Shown: one piece after another, positions 38,034 to 50,282 of the stretch | Layout: each line of letters starts with the position of its first letter | How positions within the stretch are numbered: position 1 is the first letter of the stretch | Assembly: GCA_030704615.1 (NCBI GenBank) | Contig: CM060733.1 | Location: 24,490,001-24,554,000 of the forward strand | Direction of reading: 5' to 3' | Length of the DNA stretch: 64,000 nucleotides | Source: Takakia lepidozioides | Taxonomy: Eukaryota > Streptophyta > Takakiopsida > Takakiales > Takakiaceae | The notes under the pieces: generated by a model | Told to the model about the DNA's origin: nothing | Seen by the model: only the letters and a program-made list of their open reading frames with translations | The model's database searches: none | Position numbers and translations under genes: made by a program

Positions 38034-38433
38034 GAGCATCACCACCCTTGAGCCCGAAAAACTCCATGTAACACAAAAGATAGTGTCATCGATTCAGTGC
38101 CTGGGTTCTGTGGCGCGGCAGCCCGACTCGCGCACACCCTTGTCCCTGAAACGCCCACGCCATCCCAGCGCACCTCGCCTACCATTGGCCGGAAAGGAGA
38201 TCTCCGCCAAGATGCTGACAGGCACGCACTTGGTCACGTCGACTTGGATTCAGGGATGTTTTCTGTGCGCAGAATACAATGCTCGGGTTCAGTGCACAGA
38301 ACGATATTCAATGCGAGCTTTTCACGGGATATAGGGGGATATAGGGTTCAGTGCCTGGGTGAGGGACGTTTCCCGCCCACCATACCCTCATGTTCCGTTG
38401 GCGTGTTGGGTTCAGTGTAGGGTGGGGATGCTC
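38034..38433. mobile_element. MITE 1, PIF/Harbinger-like termini, with internal repeats
   Basis: The left end gagcatcaccaccct is mirrored by the right end agggtggggatgctc. Length is about 400 bp. The flanks are gaa on the left and taa on the right, so the three-base target duplication is imperfect. Inside, ggttcagtg or attcagtgcctgggt recurs about four times (38090, 38286, 38346, 38409). No transposase. Confidence 0.6.
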
Positions 38434-38436
38434 TAA

Positions 38437-39511
38437 GGCAGATTACAGAGGTACCACTCAGAACCAACATAGCAGAAAACAGGGAAGATGAATCTAGACT
38501 AGGTAGGAATCAATTCCTGACAAAATCGAAAACATGGAGAAGTGAGGAGAAAGAAGAGAGCTGAAGTGTCCAAACCACACAGACAATCAATCATATCAAA
38601 CAAGAAGAAGGAGAGCAGAACCTAGGCTGCCAAAACGAACAACCTACATACTGCCCCGTTTCCTCTTAGGACCCTCATAAGTAAGCTGCGTCTTAGATTT
38701 TGCCTTCCTAGAGCCACTATGCTTGTGTCTCCAATTTATTTCTGTGTCTTCATTCTCCAGTGGAGTCTGTTTCGTGCTAGTTGAGCTGCCAATAGGCAGG
38801 GGGGGAAGCCTTCCCACACAATTCTTGTGTCTTCAATTCTCCTGTAGAAAACGAAGTCCTTCCCCCAAGAATCGTCAAACTTGGCAAAGAGTTGGGGTCT
38901 TCGATTGTTGTGACACTTGGTGTCGCGGCCCTTTGCCTTGAGGGCAGGGGGTCAGGTCGCAGAGGGGTTGCCCCTGTGGTGGGGGCGGTGGCAGCAATAG
39001 GTACGGGGGGCTGAAGCAACCTCGAGTGCCCAAAGCACTCGAGGAGGCGGAGGCACTCACTAGGTGGAACCCCGCACACCGGGTTGCGGTGGGGGTGGCT
39101 CCACAAGGGGTGGTGGTAGCTTAGTGGGACTTAGTGGGGGTGGCATAGGACTCACCATGGGGGCGGAGACCTTGTGGTGGGAGTCGTGGGGAGTCTTGGG
39201 ACTCATCACGGTCCAAAAAGACCGTGGTGGGTGGGCCAAGACTCACCGCGACTCATCACCGGGAATCGAGGGTTTTCGTGGTGGTTCGCCATAAAATGGT
39301 GGTGTTGTTTGTGAAACCCCCGCGGATAGTCACAGAAGTATATATAGGGAGTAGTAACCCCGAGAACGGTGCAAGCCCGTTGGTGTCCAAAAACTAGTGA
39401 GTAAGCGTGCGAGCCGGAAAGCGACCAAGGTGTGGGGAGCTATTCCGGACTGCCATCGACCAAAGGGAATTTCCACTAGGCCCAAATTGGGAGAGGGTCT
39501 AGTGGAGGAGT
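38437..39511. other. Purine/G-rich stretch upstream of gypsy remnant 2
   Basis: Contains a run of ggtgg/gtgggact repeats (39080-39250) and a TATA-like tatatataggga at about 39341. The part from about 39.3 kb could belong to the U3/R of the adjacent retroelement LTR, but no second LTR copy of it is present to prove it. Confidence 0.4.
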
Positions 39512-41907
39512 AAAGGGGGACTGTTATGCCCCGGTGAGCAGCCGAAGCTCCGAGTTGGCCCAGTGGCCAGTTTGGGAGTTAGGCGCGCGCATCAAGCGAG
39601 TAACTATGACTTGAAGGGGAGCTTACCGAAGTGAGGTGCTCGACACTTGGTATCAGAGCTTAGAGTTCAGTACGCGATCGTCCTTGGGAACGACCTCATC
39701 ATGGGGTCGGGCAAACCAAAGCGAAAGCGGAACGGCCCGAAAGATGATGATCCTGGTGAGGCCGATGGGGGCGACGTGTCACCGAAGCGGCCATTTGAGG
39801 AAGCGATGCATGCCTTTGTAAGCGAGGCCGCTCAAGGACGGGAGGAATCTGAGGAGTCGGAGGTCGAGGAATCCCTGAGAGCTCCGACAGACCAACAGAT
39901 GCCTCCCATGCCAGCAGCATTTTGGGAAGGGTTGTTGGTGCAGTTTGGTGGGACGTTGAAAAGTGTTAAAAGTGACTAATGCCACTTCCACTAAGGCAAA
40001 GTTTAAGGTGAAGCCTAAAGAACCCGGCACCTTCGAGGGCGTCCGAAATCGGAACACACTCAACATCTAGCTCTTGGAGCTAGAATAGTACTTCCGGGCG
40101 GCCAAGTTGGATGACGATGATCGGGTGGAAGTGGCTCCCACCTATTTGAGGGGCTATGCTCAACAATGGTGGCAGAAACGCCTTCACGACCGAGGTCCAA
40201 ACCCGGAGACCTTGAACTGGAGTGGGTTCAAGGAACTCATGAAGAGACAGTTTGTGCCCCTCAACGCGTCCTGGCTCGCCCGGGACAAGATGAGGAATTT
40301 GAAGCAAACGGATGACATTCGGGGATATGTTCAGGCTTTCAATGTGTTGTTGCTCAAAGTCGCGGACATGGCAGAACCAGAAATGGTCTTCAACTTTGTG
40401 GCAGGACTGGCCCCATGGGCCAGATGGAAGTTGGAGGAGAAGCCACCTAAGACTTTGAACGAGGCAATTGAAATGGCTGAATGTTTCTCGGATGTCCTTA
40501 GGGGCGAAAGACAAGGCCGTACAGAGCTGAACCACAAGAAGGTCCGGCGGGAAGGTGACTCCTTCCGACCGGAAAAGAAGTGGGATAGGCCACGCCGCGA
40601 CAATGACACATGGAAATCGAAGGGAGGGCCCTCACACGTCAAGACGACACCCGGTGCCCGAAAAGGGAAACCAGGTGCGGCGGCTTATGGCGGACAGAAA
40701 GCGACCTTCGATGGAGTGTGCTTTAATTGCGGGTAGCCCGGGCACATGGCCAAGAAGTGTACGAATCCCCGACAATTGAACATGACTCGGGCAACCACGG
40801 AGTTATCTGAAGCCTCCATCAGCCGCTTGGTGGAGGCGGTGGTCACCAAAACTTGCAAGGTAGGCAACTACTCTTGTGAGTTGTATTAAGAAACTGGCGC
40901 CTTGCGTAAAGGGAGTCAGATAATGTTTGTGAGTGGGATAATCTCCGGAACTAACGTATCGGTGTTGGTGGACACAGGAGCGTCGCACTCCTTCATGACA
41001 CCGGCAACGGCACGGAAGCTGGGACTCCCGACAAGTGATGTGGGGGCCTCGATTGAGGTGCGTTCTGCTAAAGGAGAACCACAATTGGCGACGAGGTTGG
41101 CGTTCGATGTTCCTCTTCAGTTCAGGAGTTGGGAGGGACTTGAGAACTTCACCATTTGCGAGATCGTTGGAGTGGATCTCCTTTTGGGGATGACCTTTTT
41201 GAGCAGATCCGGAGCGGTCATAGATGGCCGCAAAAGAGTAGTCACGCTACCGTGTGGGAATGGTGGCGAAGTTTTACGAGTGTCGAAAACGCCCAACCCC
41301 GTGGGAGGGCGAATAAACCTTCTGTCAGCAAGGGAGTGGGCCGTGGAGGAGCCACACGAGCCCCAATTTTTACTTTACGTAAGACAAGTGAAGAAAAAGG
41401 CGATGGGGAGCCGAGCCCAGATTGGATCAAGGGGATTTTGGAGAAATATCAGGATGTGATGCCGGAGGATTTACCAAGCGGCTTGCCACCGCGAAGAGGA
41501 GTTGACCACAAAATTGAGGTGATACCGGGATCGGAGCCGCCTGCCAAGGCACCCTACCGGTTGAGCCACAGAGAGTTGGTCGAGTTGAAGACTCAGCTCA
41601 AGGATCTAATGTGAAAGGGGTACATCCGGCCGAGTAAGTCACCTTACGGAGCCCCGGTGCTATTTGCAGACAAGAAGGATGGGACGCTAGGATGTGTGTC
41701 GATTACAGGGCTCTGAATAAGGTGACTATCAAAAACCGATACCATTTGCCAAGGATCGATGACCTCTTCGATCGGTTGGCAGGAGCGAAGTATTTCAGCC
41801 GAAGCTTCGAGTTGGCCCGGTGGCCAGTTTGGGAGTTAAGCGCGCGCATCAAGCGAGTAACTATGATTTGAAGGGGAGCTTACCGAAGTGAGGTGCGCGA
41901 CACTTGG
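39512..41907 (+). mobile_element. Ty3/gypsy retrotransposon remnant 2 (LTR end, primer site, gag, protease, start of RT), internally deleted
   Basis: A primer-binding-site motif complementary to initiator tRNA-Met (ttggtatcagagc, about 39648-39660) follows an LTR-like end. Gag starts at 39701 (MGSGKPKRKRN), is frameshifted near 39975, then runs 40088-40733 with YLRGYAQQWW and a CFNCG knuckle interrupted by a stop (40734-40736) before GHMAKKC. Protease carries VLVDTGASHSFM (about 40960-40995). RT begins near 41390 with SPDWIKGILEKYQDVMPEDL and KAPYRLSHRELVELK and breaks off at FDRLAGAKYFS (about 41800). There it joins a second copy of the 39541-39650 segment (41797-41907). Most of RT, RNase H and integrase are missing. 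Stops and frameshifts show it is inactive. Confidence 0.9.
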
Positions 41908-41987
41908 AAAGAGCTGCAAGCAAAACAGACCAAGCTTTGCGAGCCTCAAACCGAAGGTCTGAGTGAGCCAGATAAAGAACTTTCTAC

Positions 41988-42500
41988 TCACACGGCCTCT
42001 TTTTCTGATACACCACACAACATCTCATTTTCCAAAGCTGCCAAAGGATTATCCCTCCTAACAGATTCCCACACTGGATAAGTAGAGTGCATTCTTCCAT
42101 TCTTAACATTGAGCAGTAAGACAGAGGGAGATGAATCCAAGTCAGAAGACCAGAAGGAGTATAGACAAAGGGCCTTGTCCCAAATAGCCCGAGCGAAAGG
42201 GTACAGTACCAAGGCAGGTTCCAAGTCTTCATCAGCAACCCGGTTGTAAGAAACACACTGCGAAGGTGAATCTTCAAAGTTAGCTACCACTGGCAAGATT
42301 CTGTTAACCACCTTCCACAGGAAAGCCATTATTTTAGCAGATATGTGTTTTTTCCAGGTGTATCCCCAAACCAGTTTCCACGGCACTGCAGGTCCAGGCA
42401 GATGTTGCCATTTTTTAGACCACTTACGGTCAAAACCATAAGCTCCATAAGCTCTTTGTAAACCGTGTTGAAACCAGATGGTTCTCGCTCATAAATGCTG
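41988..42500 (-). mobile_element. LINE fragment, zinc-binding end of reverse transcriptase
   Basis: The minus strand encodes LVWGYTWKKHISAKIMAFLW, KVVNRILPVVANFEDS and YPFARAIWDKAL, the layout of the zf-RVT domain at the end of plant LINE ORF2. Cysteines are partly lost and the frame shifts near 42390. Confidence 0.65.
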
Positions 42501-43297
42501 GTACCTACCAAGGTCGGCCACCCGACCACACTGTGCCACCCTGGCTACTACCATGCATATGTACCCCATCACCATGCCCATGCCCGTTAGGCTTTGCCCT
42601 TGTATAAGGCCTACCCACTAACACCCTACCCCCCACCTCACCATCCCCACAATTCACCATTCATTTCATTGAATTCACATTTTGCCACGATCGTTACCCC
42701 AATGACTCGATGTTGGAAAAACGTCAAAAATATGTCCTGCTTATCCTTGCAATCCGACGATATGGCTAGAAAATTGGCCTATTAACCGTCATCACCGCCG
42801 GTACTCGAGGCGGCATTCATAACGCCAGTATCAATGACATACATGATAACTTCAAAATTCCCACTCTTCCCATCCACAAATGCTTCAAAGCAATTCACCT
42901 CACGGCACTCCGTTCACTCACAGCTATTATCACCAACAAACGCCAACTGGAATCCGGCACTTCAAACGCACCCTAGGTCCCCCAGGTACTACAGGCCCCC
43001 CTACTTTCTACGGTCACTTGGTGTCCCATAGGACACCTTTCCTTTTATAGGCCCCACCCCCAAAAGGGGGTTAGTAGCCGCACGGCGAAGTGGCTCTTAC
43101 TTACGCCGGCTTCGGCCGGAGTCTTCTCTCTCTCTCGGTCAAAACCTCTTCTAGGCATCAACAACTTGTACCCCATCATAACCAAATATTTGAACAAGGG
43201 GTCATGTCCCTTATTCATCCATGTTTTTTTGTTTTTTAACCAATTTTTTTTTCTAGAAACATTTTAAAGAACGGGAACTTTATGGGCCCTGCCTTCC
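42501..43297. other. Intergenic, no gene seen
   Basis: Pyrimidine-rich with several CCCCAC and CACC runs. No coding family recognised. Confidence 0.4.
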
Positions 43298-43300
43298 TAA

Positions 43301-43704
43301 GAGCATCTCCACGGTGCCACGGCACTTGCCCGAAAATGGCAATCTAACGGCGCGGGGTCCAAAAAAGTAGCGCAGCTTGCTCCACGGTTGGCCCAGCCTG
43401 GTAGAATTGCTGTCGGCCCCGCCTTGAATCTGCCTCCCGCCCGGCACTTTTGCCAATCATACCGGGACCCACCAACCACTATATATTAAATTTGTGAGTT
43501 ATTTGTGAGTTAATGAGATATGATGTCCTCGATCAACGCGCCAAGATTGTGATCGAGCGGCGGGCCTCCTTCGGGGCTATCTCTGCCGGATCTCCTACCG
43601 TCCCAACCGTGGAGTGTCACCTAACTAGTCCTTGTAAAAAATACCGTGTCCATATAACCAGAGTATATAACATTTGACGGGCCGTGCTCATCATGGAGAT
43701 GCTC
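43301..43704. mobile_element. MITE 2, PIF/Harbinger-like, TAA target duplication
   Basis: Terminal inverted repeat gagcatctcca (43301-43311) and tggagatgctc (43694-43704), flanked on both sides by taa (43298-43300 and 43705-43707). Length 404 bp, no coding capacity. The three-base TAA duplication and 5' gagcatctcca end are typical of Tourist-type MITEs. Confidence 0.8.
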
Positions 43705-43973
43705 TAAGGCAGGACTACGCAAAGAGTTCAGATGCTTTAGCACCGATATTTTTTATTACGCTTCCAATTCGATCGAGATAGTTGTCAATAGAATATTCCG
43801 TCCATATTTGTAATGAACGACATGCATGCGTGACAGATAGTGCTGATAGTTGTCAGGTCATGGCCATCATGTGATCACAACAGGGTGTTGGGGTCGGATG
43901 AGAGAGACCGCGCTCGTTAGCATCGACATGGTGGTGTTGACACAAGTAGAGGAAGCACTTCACGGACATGGAT

Positions 43974-44543
43974 TCACACAATGTGTCCCAGAAGCACCCC
44001 TGAGTTCACACAGAAAGTACACTTCTCTGGATTCAGGCCCAGACATCTCATCCTGCATCTGGCCAGACATAACTCCAATTTATGCAAGTGCTCATTCTTA
44101 GAGCTGTACACACTGAAATCATCCAAGAACACCTGCATGAAATCATCCAGATACTCATGAAAAGATTCACTTATTACTCTCTGAAAGGTTGCTGGTGCAT
44201 TACAAAGTCCAAAGGGCATGACTTTGTATGCATAAGCACCCCAGTTTGTGATGAAAGCTGTCTTTCCTTGATCTTCTTCTGCCACTTGCACTTGATTATG
44301 CTCCACAGCAGACGTCCATGAAAGGAAACACAAAAGCCAGAGAGGGATTGCGCACCACGTGCACTTCAAGTGTCCTACTCCATATTTTGCAAAAACAAGT
44401 GTTCCTGACTGTTCACCATGAACTTCGTCCCTCTTCTTCAACAGCACTTGAACACCTTCAGCTGAACTATCATGATATGGGTTTAGCCACAGATGTAGCA
44501 TCTGCACACTTCCAAAAGGACGAGGTCTGATTGAACAGAACAC
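43974..44543 (-). mobile_element. Ty3/gypsy reverse transcriptase fragment 3
   Basis: The minus strand encodes GKTAFITNWGAYAYKVMPFG, LCNAPATFQRV, the active-site variant FLDD (in QVFLDDFSVYS) and LNPEKCTFCVNSGVLLGHIV. The block runs from the palm domain to the thumb junction. The upstream part is frame-shifted. No other element parts identified. Confidence 0.88.
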
Positions 44544-44729
44544 TTACTGAGTGAAATGCGCGAACCTATTCCAGCTCCAGGGGAGATTGTGACCATGACG
44601 ATTTGAGATAGAAGCTTTGCAGTTGGGACATACCCATATATGCCTAGTTGGGTGATCTGCACAAGTCAGAGCCATTGCAAGTGAGTTCAGAAGATATGGC
44701 TCCCAATGTTCCAGATGTAGACCACCAGT

Positions 44730-45235
44730 GCCATGAAAGGCAGTCGTTCTCTACAAGTAAAAACATTGCAAAGCAGATGCATACTTTCAACCAACACGTT
44801 CCCTTCTAAATTACCAGATTACCAAGCTTTCCAGATCTCCTCTAGAAAGCCTTTCACACAAGCATCAATATGTTGTGTGTGAGCTACCCAGCAATTAGAC
44901 CCCAACTGGGTCAAGGCTTTAGGCTGAGCCTCGAGATTTTGAAAGCTGGTGAATAGGTGCAGATACTATGTTCTTGATGGTCCTGAAGAGGATTGCTCTC
45001 TGATGGGAATACCCCGGACATTGTCAGAAAATGGATATTGTCTTCAGGTCGCCCACACATCAGGCATTGACAATCTCCCTTTCTTCTCTGCATCTGTTTA
45101 TTGTTCAAAAATAGAGCCCCCACCTTGAGTTTAACTTTCAGTCTAGTGCTGGGGGTAGGTAGGCCTTTCGGATGATCCTTAAGGTCATCCCTCATGTCAC
45201 AAACTGGAAACAAGTTGAGGAGAAGTTTTATGCCT
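44730..45235 (-). mobile_element. LINE-derived repeat B
   Basis: Minus-strand copy of the family at 15.1, 56.2 and 61.9 kb. It encodes VCDMRDDLKDHPKGLPTPST and the finger CQCLMCGRPEDNIHFLT, then noncoding text shared with copy A (for example the reverse complement of gaaagcctttcacacaagcatcaata). It ends close to the amino-acid permease fragment. Confidence 0.75.
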
Positions 45236-45307
45236 AACTTTGTTAAGAGAGAGAGAGTTTGTTGTTGTCAGCTGGATCATGGACCAGATTTTCCTTGGCA
45301 AGTGCAG

Positions 45308-46128
45308 TGTGTTGGTGGGAGGAATCGTAGGGAGTCGTATCTTCACATCATCGGGTGTGGTGCTATTGAATGCGGGAAGTGTACAGCTGGGGTTTTTGGC
45401 GTGGGTGACTGTTGGAGCTGTGGCGATTTGTGGCTCCCTCATTTATGCAGAGCTTGGATCCGCCATACCTCTAGCTGGTGGGAGTGTCGCGTATTTTGAG
45501 GTGTTTTCTGCAACCCTTTGCATTCTAGAGCTCTATTTGAGTGATTCATTTCATTCTCTTTTTGAGCGGTTCTGTGGCCACTTATTTCCAAATTGCAAGT
45601 GGCTCAAGTGGACTGCAAGGATTGTTCAATGAATGTACATCTCTATCTCTTTAGATGTCTCATTCTCTATCTTTCCAAGTTTTACGTGCTGAGAATAGCC
45701 ATTGTCTGTAGGTTTCATTGATCCTTTAATCACATCATGTCCTTTCTGCTATAGACTGAAGATGGAGTATAACTCCTCCAGATTAAAGCATTGTGTTCTC
45801 CCCCAATATCAACTAGAGTCTCCCATGAGAGGATAAATCTGTCATGGACCTATGGCGGGCATGTTATAGTAAGCAAGGAACTATCTATGTATCCAAGCTG
45901 CCCACAACCCTCTCTTGTTCTCTCTCCTCCGACCCGCTTCTCTTACAATTATCTTTCAATTGCTTTGGAAAAGCTAAAATTGCATCCATTTCCATCTCCA
46001 TTTGTATACTCATATATGTGCTGATGATACTGGTTCGGCGTTGGCAGATGGCCTTTGGTGAAGCCTGGTCATTTGCATTCATTTGGACTATGTTCTTTGT
46101 TCTCACCAATGGGAGCTTGCAGAGGATG
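45308..46128 (+). pseudogene. N-terminal fragment of an APC-superfamily (LAT/b0,+-type) amino-acid transporter
   Basis: Two exon-like blocks. 45308-45500, after an acceptor-like gcag, encodes GGIVGSRIFTSSGVVLLNAG, LGFLAWVTVGAVAICGSLIY, AELGSAIPLAGGS and AYFE, ending at gag/gtgttt. 46048-46128 encodes MAFGEAWSFAFIWTMFFVLT and NGSLQ in compatible phase. Together they cover transmembrane helix 1 (the family GIIGSGIF motif has Arg in place of the second Gly), helix 2 and helix 3. The family has 12 helices and about 500 residues; no further exon was found, and a 90-bp tandem duplication follows directly. No start codon in a good context precedes block 1, which abuts LINE debris. Most likely a truncated copy. 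A live gene with distant exons is possible but less likely. Confidence 0.6.
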
Positions 46129-46130
46129 GT

Positions 46131-46302
46131 GTCAAGCTGGCGCTCCCAAGTTCAGAGAATTAGAATAAGTGGATGATATCTTTTGGATTGTAATGTTTGG
46201 TCGTTGAGTGAAACCAACGAGTCAAGTTGGCGCTCCCAAGTTCAGAGAATTAGAATAAATGAATGATATCTTTTGGATTGAAATTTTTGGTCGTTGAGTT
46301 CA
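46131..46302. repeat. Two-copy tandem repeat, period 90 bp
   Basis: 46131-46220 and 46221-46302 share gtcaagctggcgctcccaag, ttcagagaattagaataa, gatatcttttggatt and tttggtcgttgagt with few differences, so the duplication is young. Confidence 0.9.
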
Positions 46303-49300
46303 CCGTTGGTTTCAATATGACTTCTTAACCCATTCTATATCACAGAACCTCAACCATTAGATACCTGGCTTCAAACAGGGGGTACCCTGGCTGTACTTGA
46401 GCATTCCTTCTCTCAAAAGACTGGGTATGAAGCCTTGGGAACAGTGTCTTTCCTACTAGGGGCTAGGTTGAGTTGAGGAGGTTCTCTCTCCGACTACACT
46501 TTGCACCTTGTCATTACATGAGCAACCGAGTTTTTGTTTTTTTGACTGGCAAGGTATTTATCCATTCATAACCGCATTGTAGTTCTAGATAATTGTCATG
46601 GGCTTGTTGGTTTGTGTTGTAGTTATGGGCTTTTCATTTAATGACTACCATTGTACAGAATTGGTCGCACATGAAATATATTTGAGTTTTGAGGATAGTG
46701 GAACCACTAAGCCTTGTGGCCCAAGGTCCCTCTGACCCAGCACTGCGTTGGAAACCAAAGGTCTGCAATCTTCAATCTGCTCCCTCCCAATTAGTTCAAT
46801 GAGAGGAATAATAAGGGACCCAAATTCTAGCAGGGACTATTCCTGAAGGTCAAAATAAGGGAGAGGATTGAAGTGGGCAATGGGGAGGGAGAGCACGGGT
46901 GTTGAAATGGGGTATGTGAGGCCACATGTAGAGGCTAACATAGAAGTAGGATACATGAGGCCCTCCTACAAAAGTAGGATGAGGCGATGGAAGGCCACCT
47001 TAAATTGTTAAGCACCATTTTCTGATATAGATGTATGTTAATTAAAGTTGTTAATTTGTTGGTGTGTTAAAAGCCACATTGATACATCTCTATCCTGTGA
47101 CAAATATGCAGGGAGTTCTAAGAGGTTTTCATCAGGCTACCAATCTAATATCGGATAAGTCCCCATGAGCATGTATACTAGTCCACCATAATTAAGGTAC
47201 TCAACTCAAATCCTCCTAACCCTATCTTATCCACCTTCTTTTTCATATGGTGCTTACTTTGGACCCTTTTTCATTTATAGACCTACCTAACTCGACAGGC
47301 GTAATGCTAAAAAAGCTTTGTTTGTATTTGCTCATATGCCACATGGACAGTAGAGACATCAATAAGCAAGATAACCCTATTGTATCCCCTCTGTAAATTT
47401 TCCATAATTTTTTTGTAAGTATAGTTTGTTTCAAGTTCTGCATATTTCATTGTATTTTTTCCATGTTTGTAAAGTTTCGATGTTTTGGTGATCAATAGCT
47501 TGTACGACCGTACGTTCATGTATTGATCGTGAATACTCTTGAACAATCAGCTATCAGCAATAAGCAATCAGTAAGGGTCACTTGGTATTTACTGAAGTGA
47601 CAAAGATTAGCTTACATTAAGCGATTGCATTGTTTGATGATAAACAAATTCTTTGTTTGTCTCACACAAGTGCATGGAATGATTAGAACATAATGCATCG
47701 TTGGTTATCTAAGCTAATTCTATTATAGACCTTGAGTATAAATAAGAAGAGCTCGAAAAGGAACAACTTGTTGTATTTTTATGGTTGGGTGGCTTGCATG
47801 CATTTGCATTTGATCCGCCAAATGTAAATAGACACGGACTACCAGATACAACATTATCTAAAAAAAACTAACATTTGTTCTTCTTAGCTCATTTTCAAGT
47901 CTACAATCTCCATGTAGATGATAACGTACGTGAAGTAAAACACAAACTAGAAACAATACACTAAATTTACATCATCTATATTATACAAATCTAATCGTAC
48001 AATCATTAAATATTTATTCAACGCACATCCACTATTGAGACATTATGAACAAGTATAAATCTACGATCATCATTTTACAACCGATTTGTAACTACAATAA
48101 GGCAGGGCTTGCATGTATTCCATGCGTTTTGTTGATAAGAGCAAAGAATGCAGCCTTACATTATTTGCATTATTAAAGGGAAAAAAAATTAAAACCCTTG
48201 AGAGCCAGCCATAAGGCATGCCCCACGGAAGACCGTGCACAATAACTGATGAACTCTGGTCACGAAATATCATCTACGATGATCGGGAAGAAACGAGGAA
48301 CCAAACCCTACTACCAGAGCCCGGAGGGATGCAGAGAGTAGGCAAATAGAATGAAAGGACGGAAAGACCTGTTAGAGAGGATCGAAGGAGGAAGACCAAG
48401 TGAGAGAGGATTCAGGGGGAGAAGGGAGGAGAGACGAGAAAGGAGGGCAGGAGATAGAGCTAAGGAATGAGATATCAATCAGCAGAGACCTCTCAGAAGA
48501 AGAACTATCTGTGGAAGCTGCCTTGTAGCTGAAGAGGACCTGATGTGCATCCAATTGATGTCTGATCTATCAGATCTCTCAAATTTCGGGGAGGCCGAAG
48601 AGGCTGGCTTTGTGGCCCTGCCACGGGGAGGGAATTGTTCTGCCCACACACAGGAGAGGTCATCAGTGCAGCTACAAAGGACCCATGCTTCCCCCGTTGA
48701 TCGGAAGGCAAAGAGGAGGGCATACTGGCGTTCTGGTCTCCTGACAACCTCTGCACACAACAAACCTCAAGCTTTCTTAGCTACCACAGCTAAGGAATCC
48801 GCATGGATTGAGAGCGAGGAAATTTGGGCGTCCGTAGTTCGCGGTGGGAAACGTCCAACGGCCTCTTCGTCTCTCTCATCTATGCATCGAATGCTGATCA
48901 ACAACAAGCTCAACTTTGGATCAGTGAGGCCTTCAGAATTGGTTATGGGGGTGTCACAAGGAAATACAGACTATTACTCAGATTCCACCTACCTCCCAAG
49001 CTTCCTCGCTTAATTTTAACATCACCCTTTACCACATCCAGTGACAGATTCCTTTAACTTCATCTCACCATCCCCGTTCCTTCATCCTTACAAGCCTCCG
49101 CATAAAAATCAAGGCTTCCGCAACGCGGCCGCGCCCCATTGCCCTTCCATCGACACCATTCCTTACCAAGTCGCCATTTATTAATGGTTTTCAGCCCATC
49201 ACCGAAATCTTCTGCCACCTTAAACTCCGTTGGCTGCAGTTACCACCAATTTTTCACTAGACAGCCCCTGGTCTCTTCTCACTGCTCACTCGCACTAAGT

Positions 49301-50040
49301 CTCTCATTTATTTCCGGCAAGTTGTCTTGAAGCTTCTTTGCTTCCCGTACGTGATTCTTTCACCTTCAAATGGGTCCCATCTATAGCATTCAGAACAGGT
49401 CCAAAGGCTAGGTTTGGAATAGTATTGACCGAGGCTTCAACATACCTTCTTCAAGCATCGGGTTCTTCCTGCTGCATCAGGCCCAAACGCTGTCAGGTAG
49501 CATTATGGGGAAAGCAAAGGCTCCGTCCCTACCTCCACCTCCTCCGTCATTGGCTTTTCGGCACATCTCCCCTCCCTCGCGTCATCTCTTTCAAGACAAG
49601 AAGGAAGATCCAGGCTCACCACTTGATCATTTCGGTGGCACTCCTCGCTCGACCCCTGACAGGACGGAGGAACTGCAGGACCTCATAGAGATATATAGGC
49701 TGCCATGAATCAAGACTATACACTTATTTCAATGGACATTCCTGGAATCAATAGAAGAGTCGTCAGCATGGAAGAAATAGGCATCTTGGTTCACTTCCCT
49801 GGCAAAAAGGTGGACATGGCCTTTGTTCGGGATCGGCTGTAAGGTACTTGGGTAGGCCATGGGAACTCATACAACATTTTTGTCATGCAAAGGGGAGAGG
49901 ATTTCTCTCCATTGCCTTTTAAGGGAACTTGCTCAAGGGAAAGCGTCACGAGTTGCGGGGATGGGGGAGGTAGGGGCCATGGAGGGGATAATAATCATGG
50001 TGCTAGAGGTGGGAAAAAAAAGAAAGAAAAAAAGGTGGAC
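46303..50040. other. Long stretch without a supported gene
   Basis: 46.3-48.3 kb is AT-rich with nothing recognisable. 48543-49013 (plus) is an open stretch of 156 codons beginning MCIQLMSDLSDLSNFGEAEE, of unknown family. 49505-49708 (plus) encodes a Pro/His-rich peptide. These may be parts of the degraded retroelement whose minus-strand pieces follow at 50.3-51.9 kb, or chance. Confidence 0.4.
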
Positions 50041-50049
50041 GCGTTGCTG

Positions 50050-50208
50050 AAGCAAGCCTAACTTATGGTGTCACTTGACCCAGAAGGGCTACTGCCTTCC
50101 GGTAGGAAGGTGGACACCTTTGTAACAACCAACAAGGTGGTTTGAACCCACAACCACTTGTAAGAGGGTATATGCCCTTACCGCTGGGCTACATGTTGGT
50201 TGTTGAGG
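50050..50208 (-). mobile_element. tRNA-derived SINE, copy 3
   Basis: On the minus strand: tgtagcccagcggtaagggc (A box region, 50192 down to 50173), then gtgggttcaaaccacc (B box, around 50152-50137), then a body with aggtgtccaccttcc, which is shared with copy 4. Confidence 0.8.
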
Positions 50209-50282
50209 TGGGAATAAGCGGTGGGGCTAGAGCATTGACCACCTTCGCCGCCTGGGATGTCAATTCCTTCACCACGGGTGCC

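Noticed and set aside
40080-40535. A 151-codon open frame on the minus strand
   Set aside because: Antisense shadow of the gypsy gag coding region on the plus strand.
50120-50208. tRNA gene on the minus strand
   Set aside because: A and B boxes are present, but I could not form a full acceptor stem and cloverleaf, and the sequence recurs with a non-tRNA body at 53.3 kb. It is a SINE.
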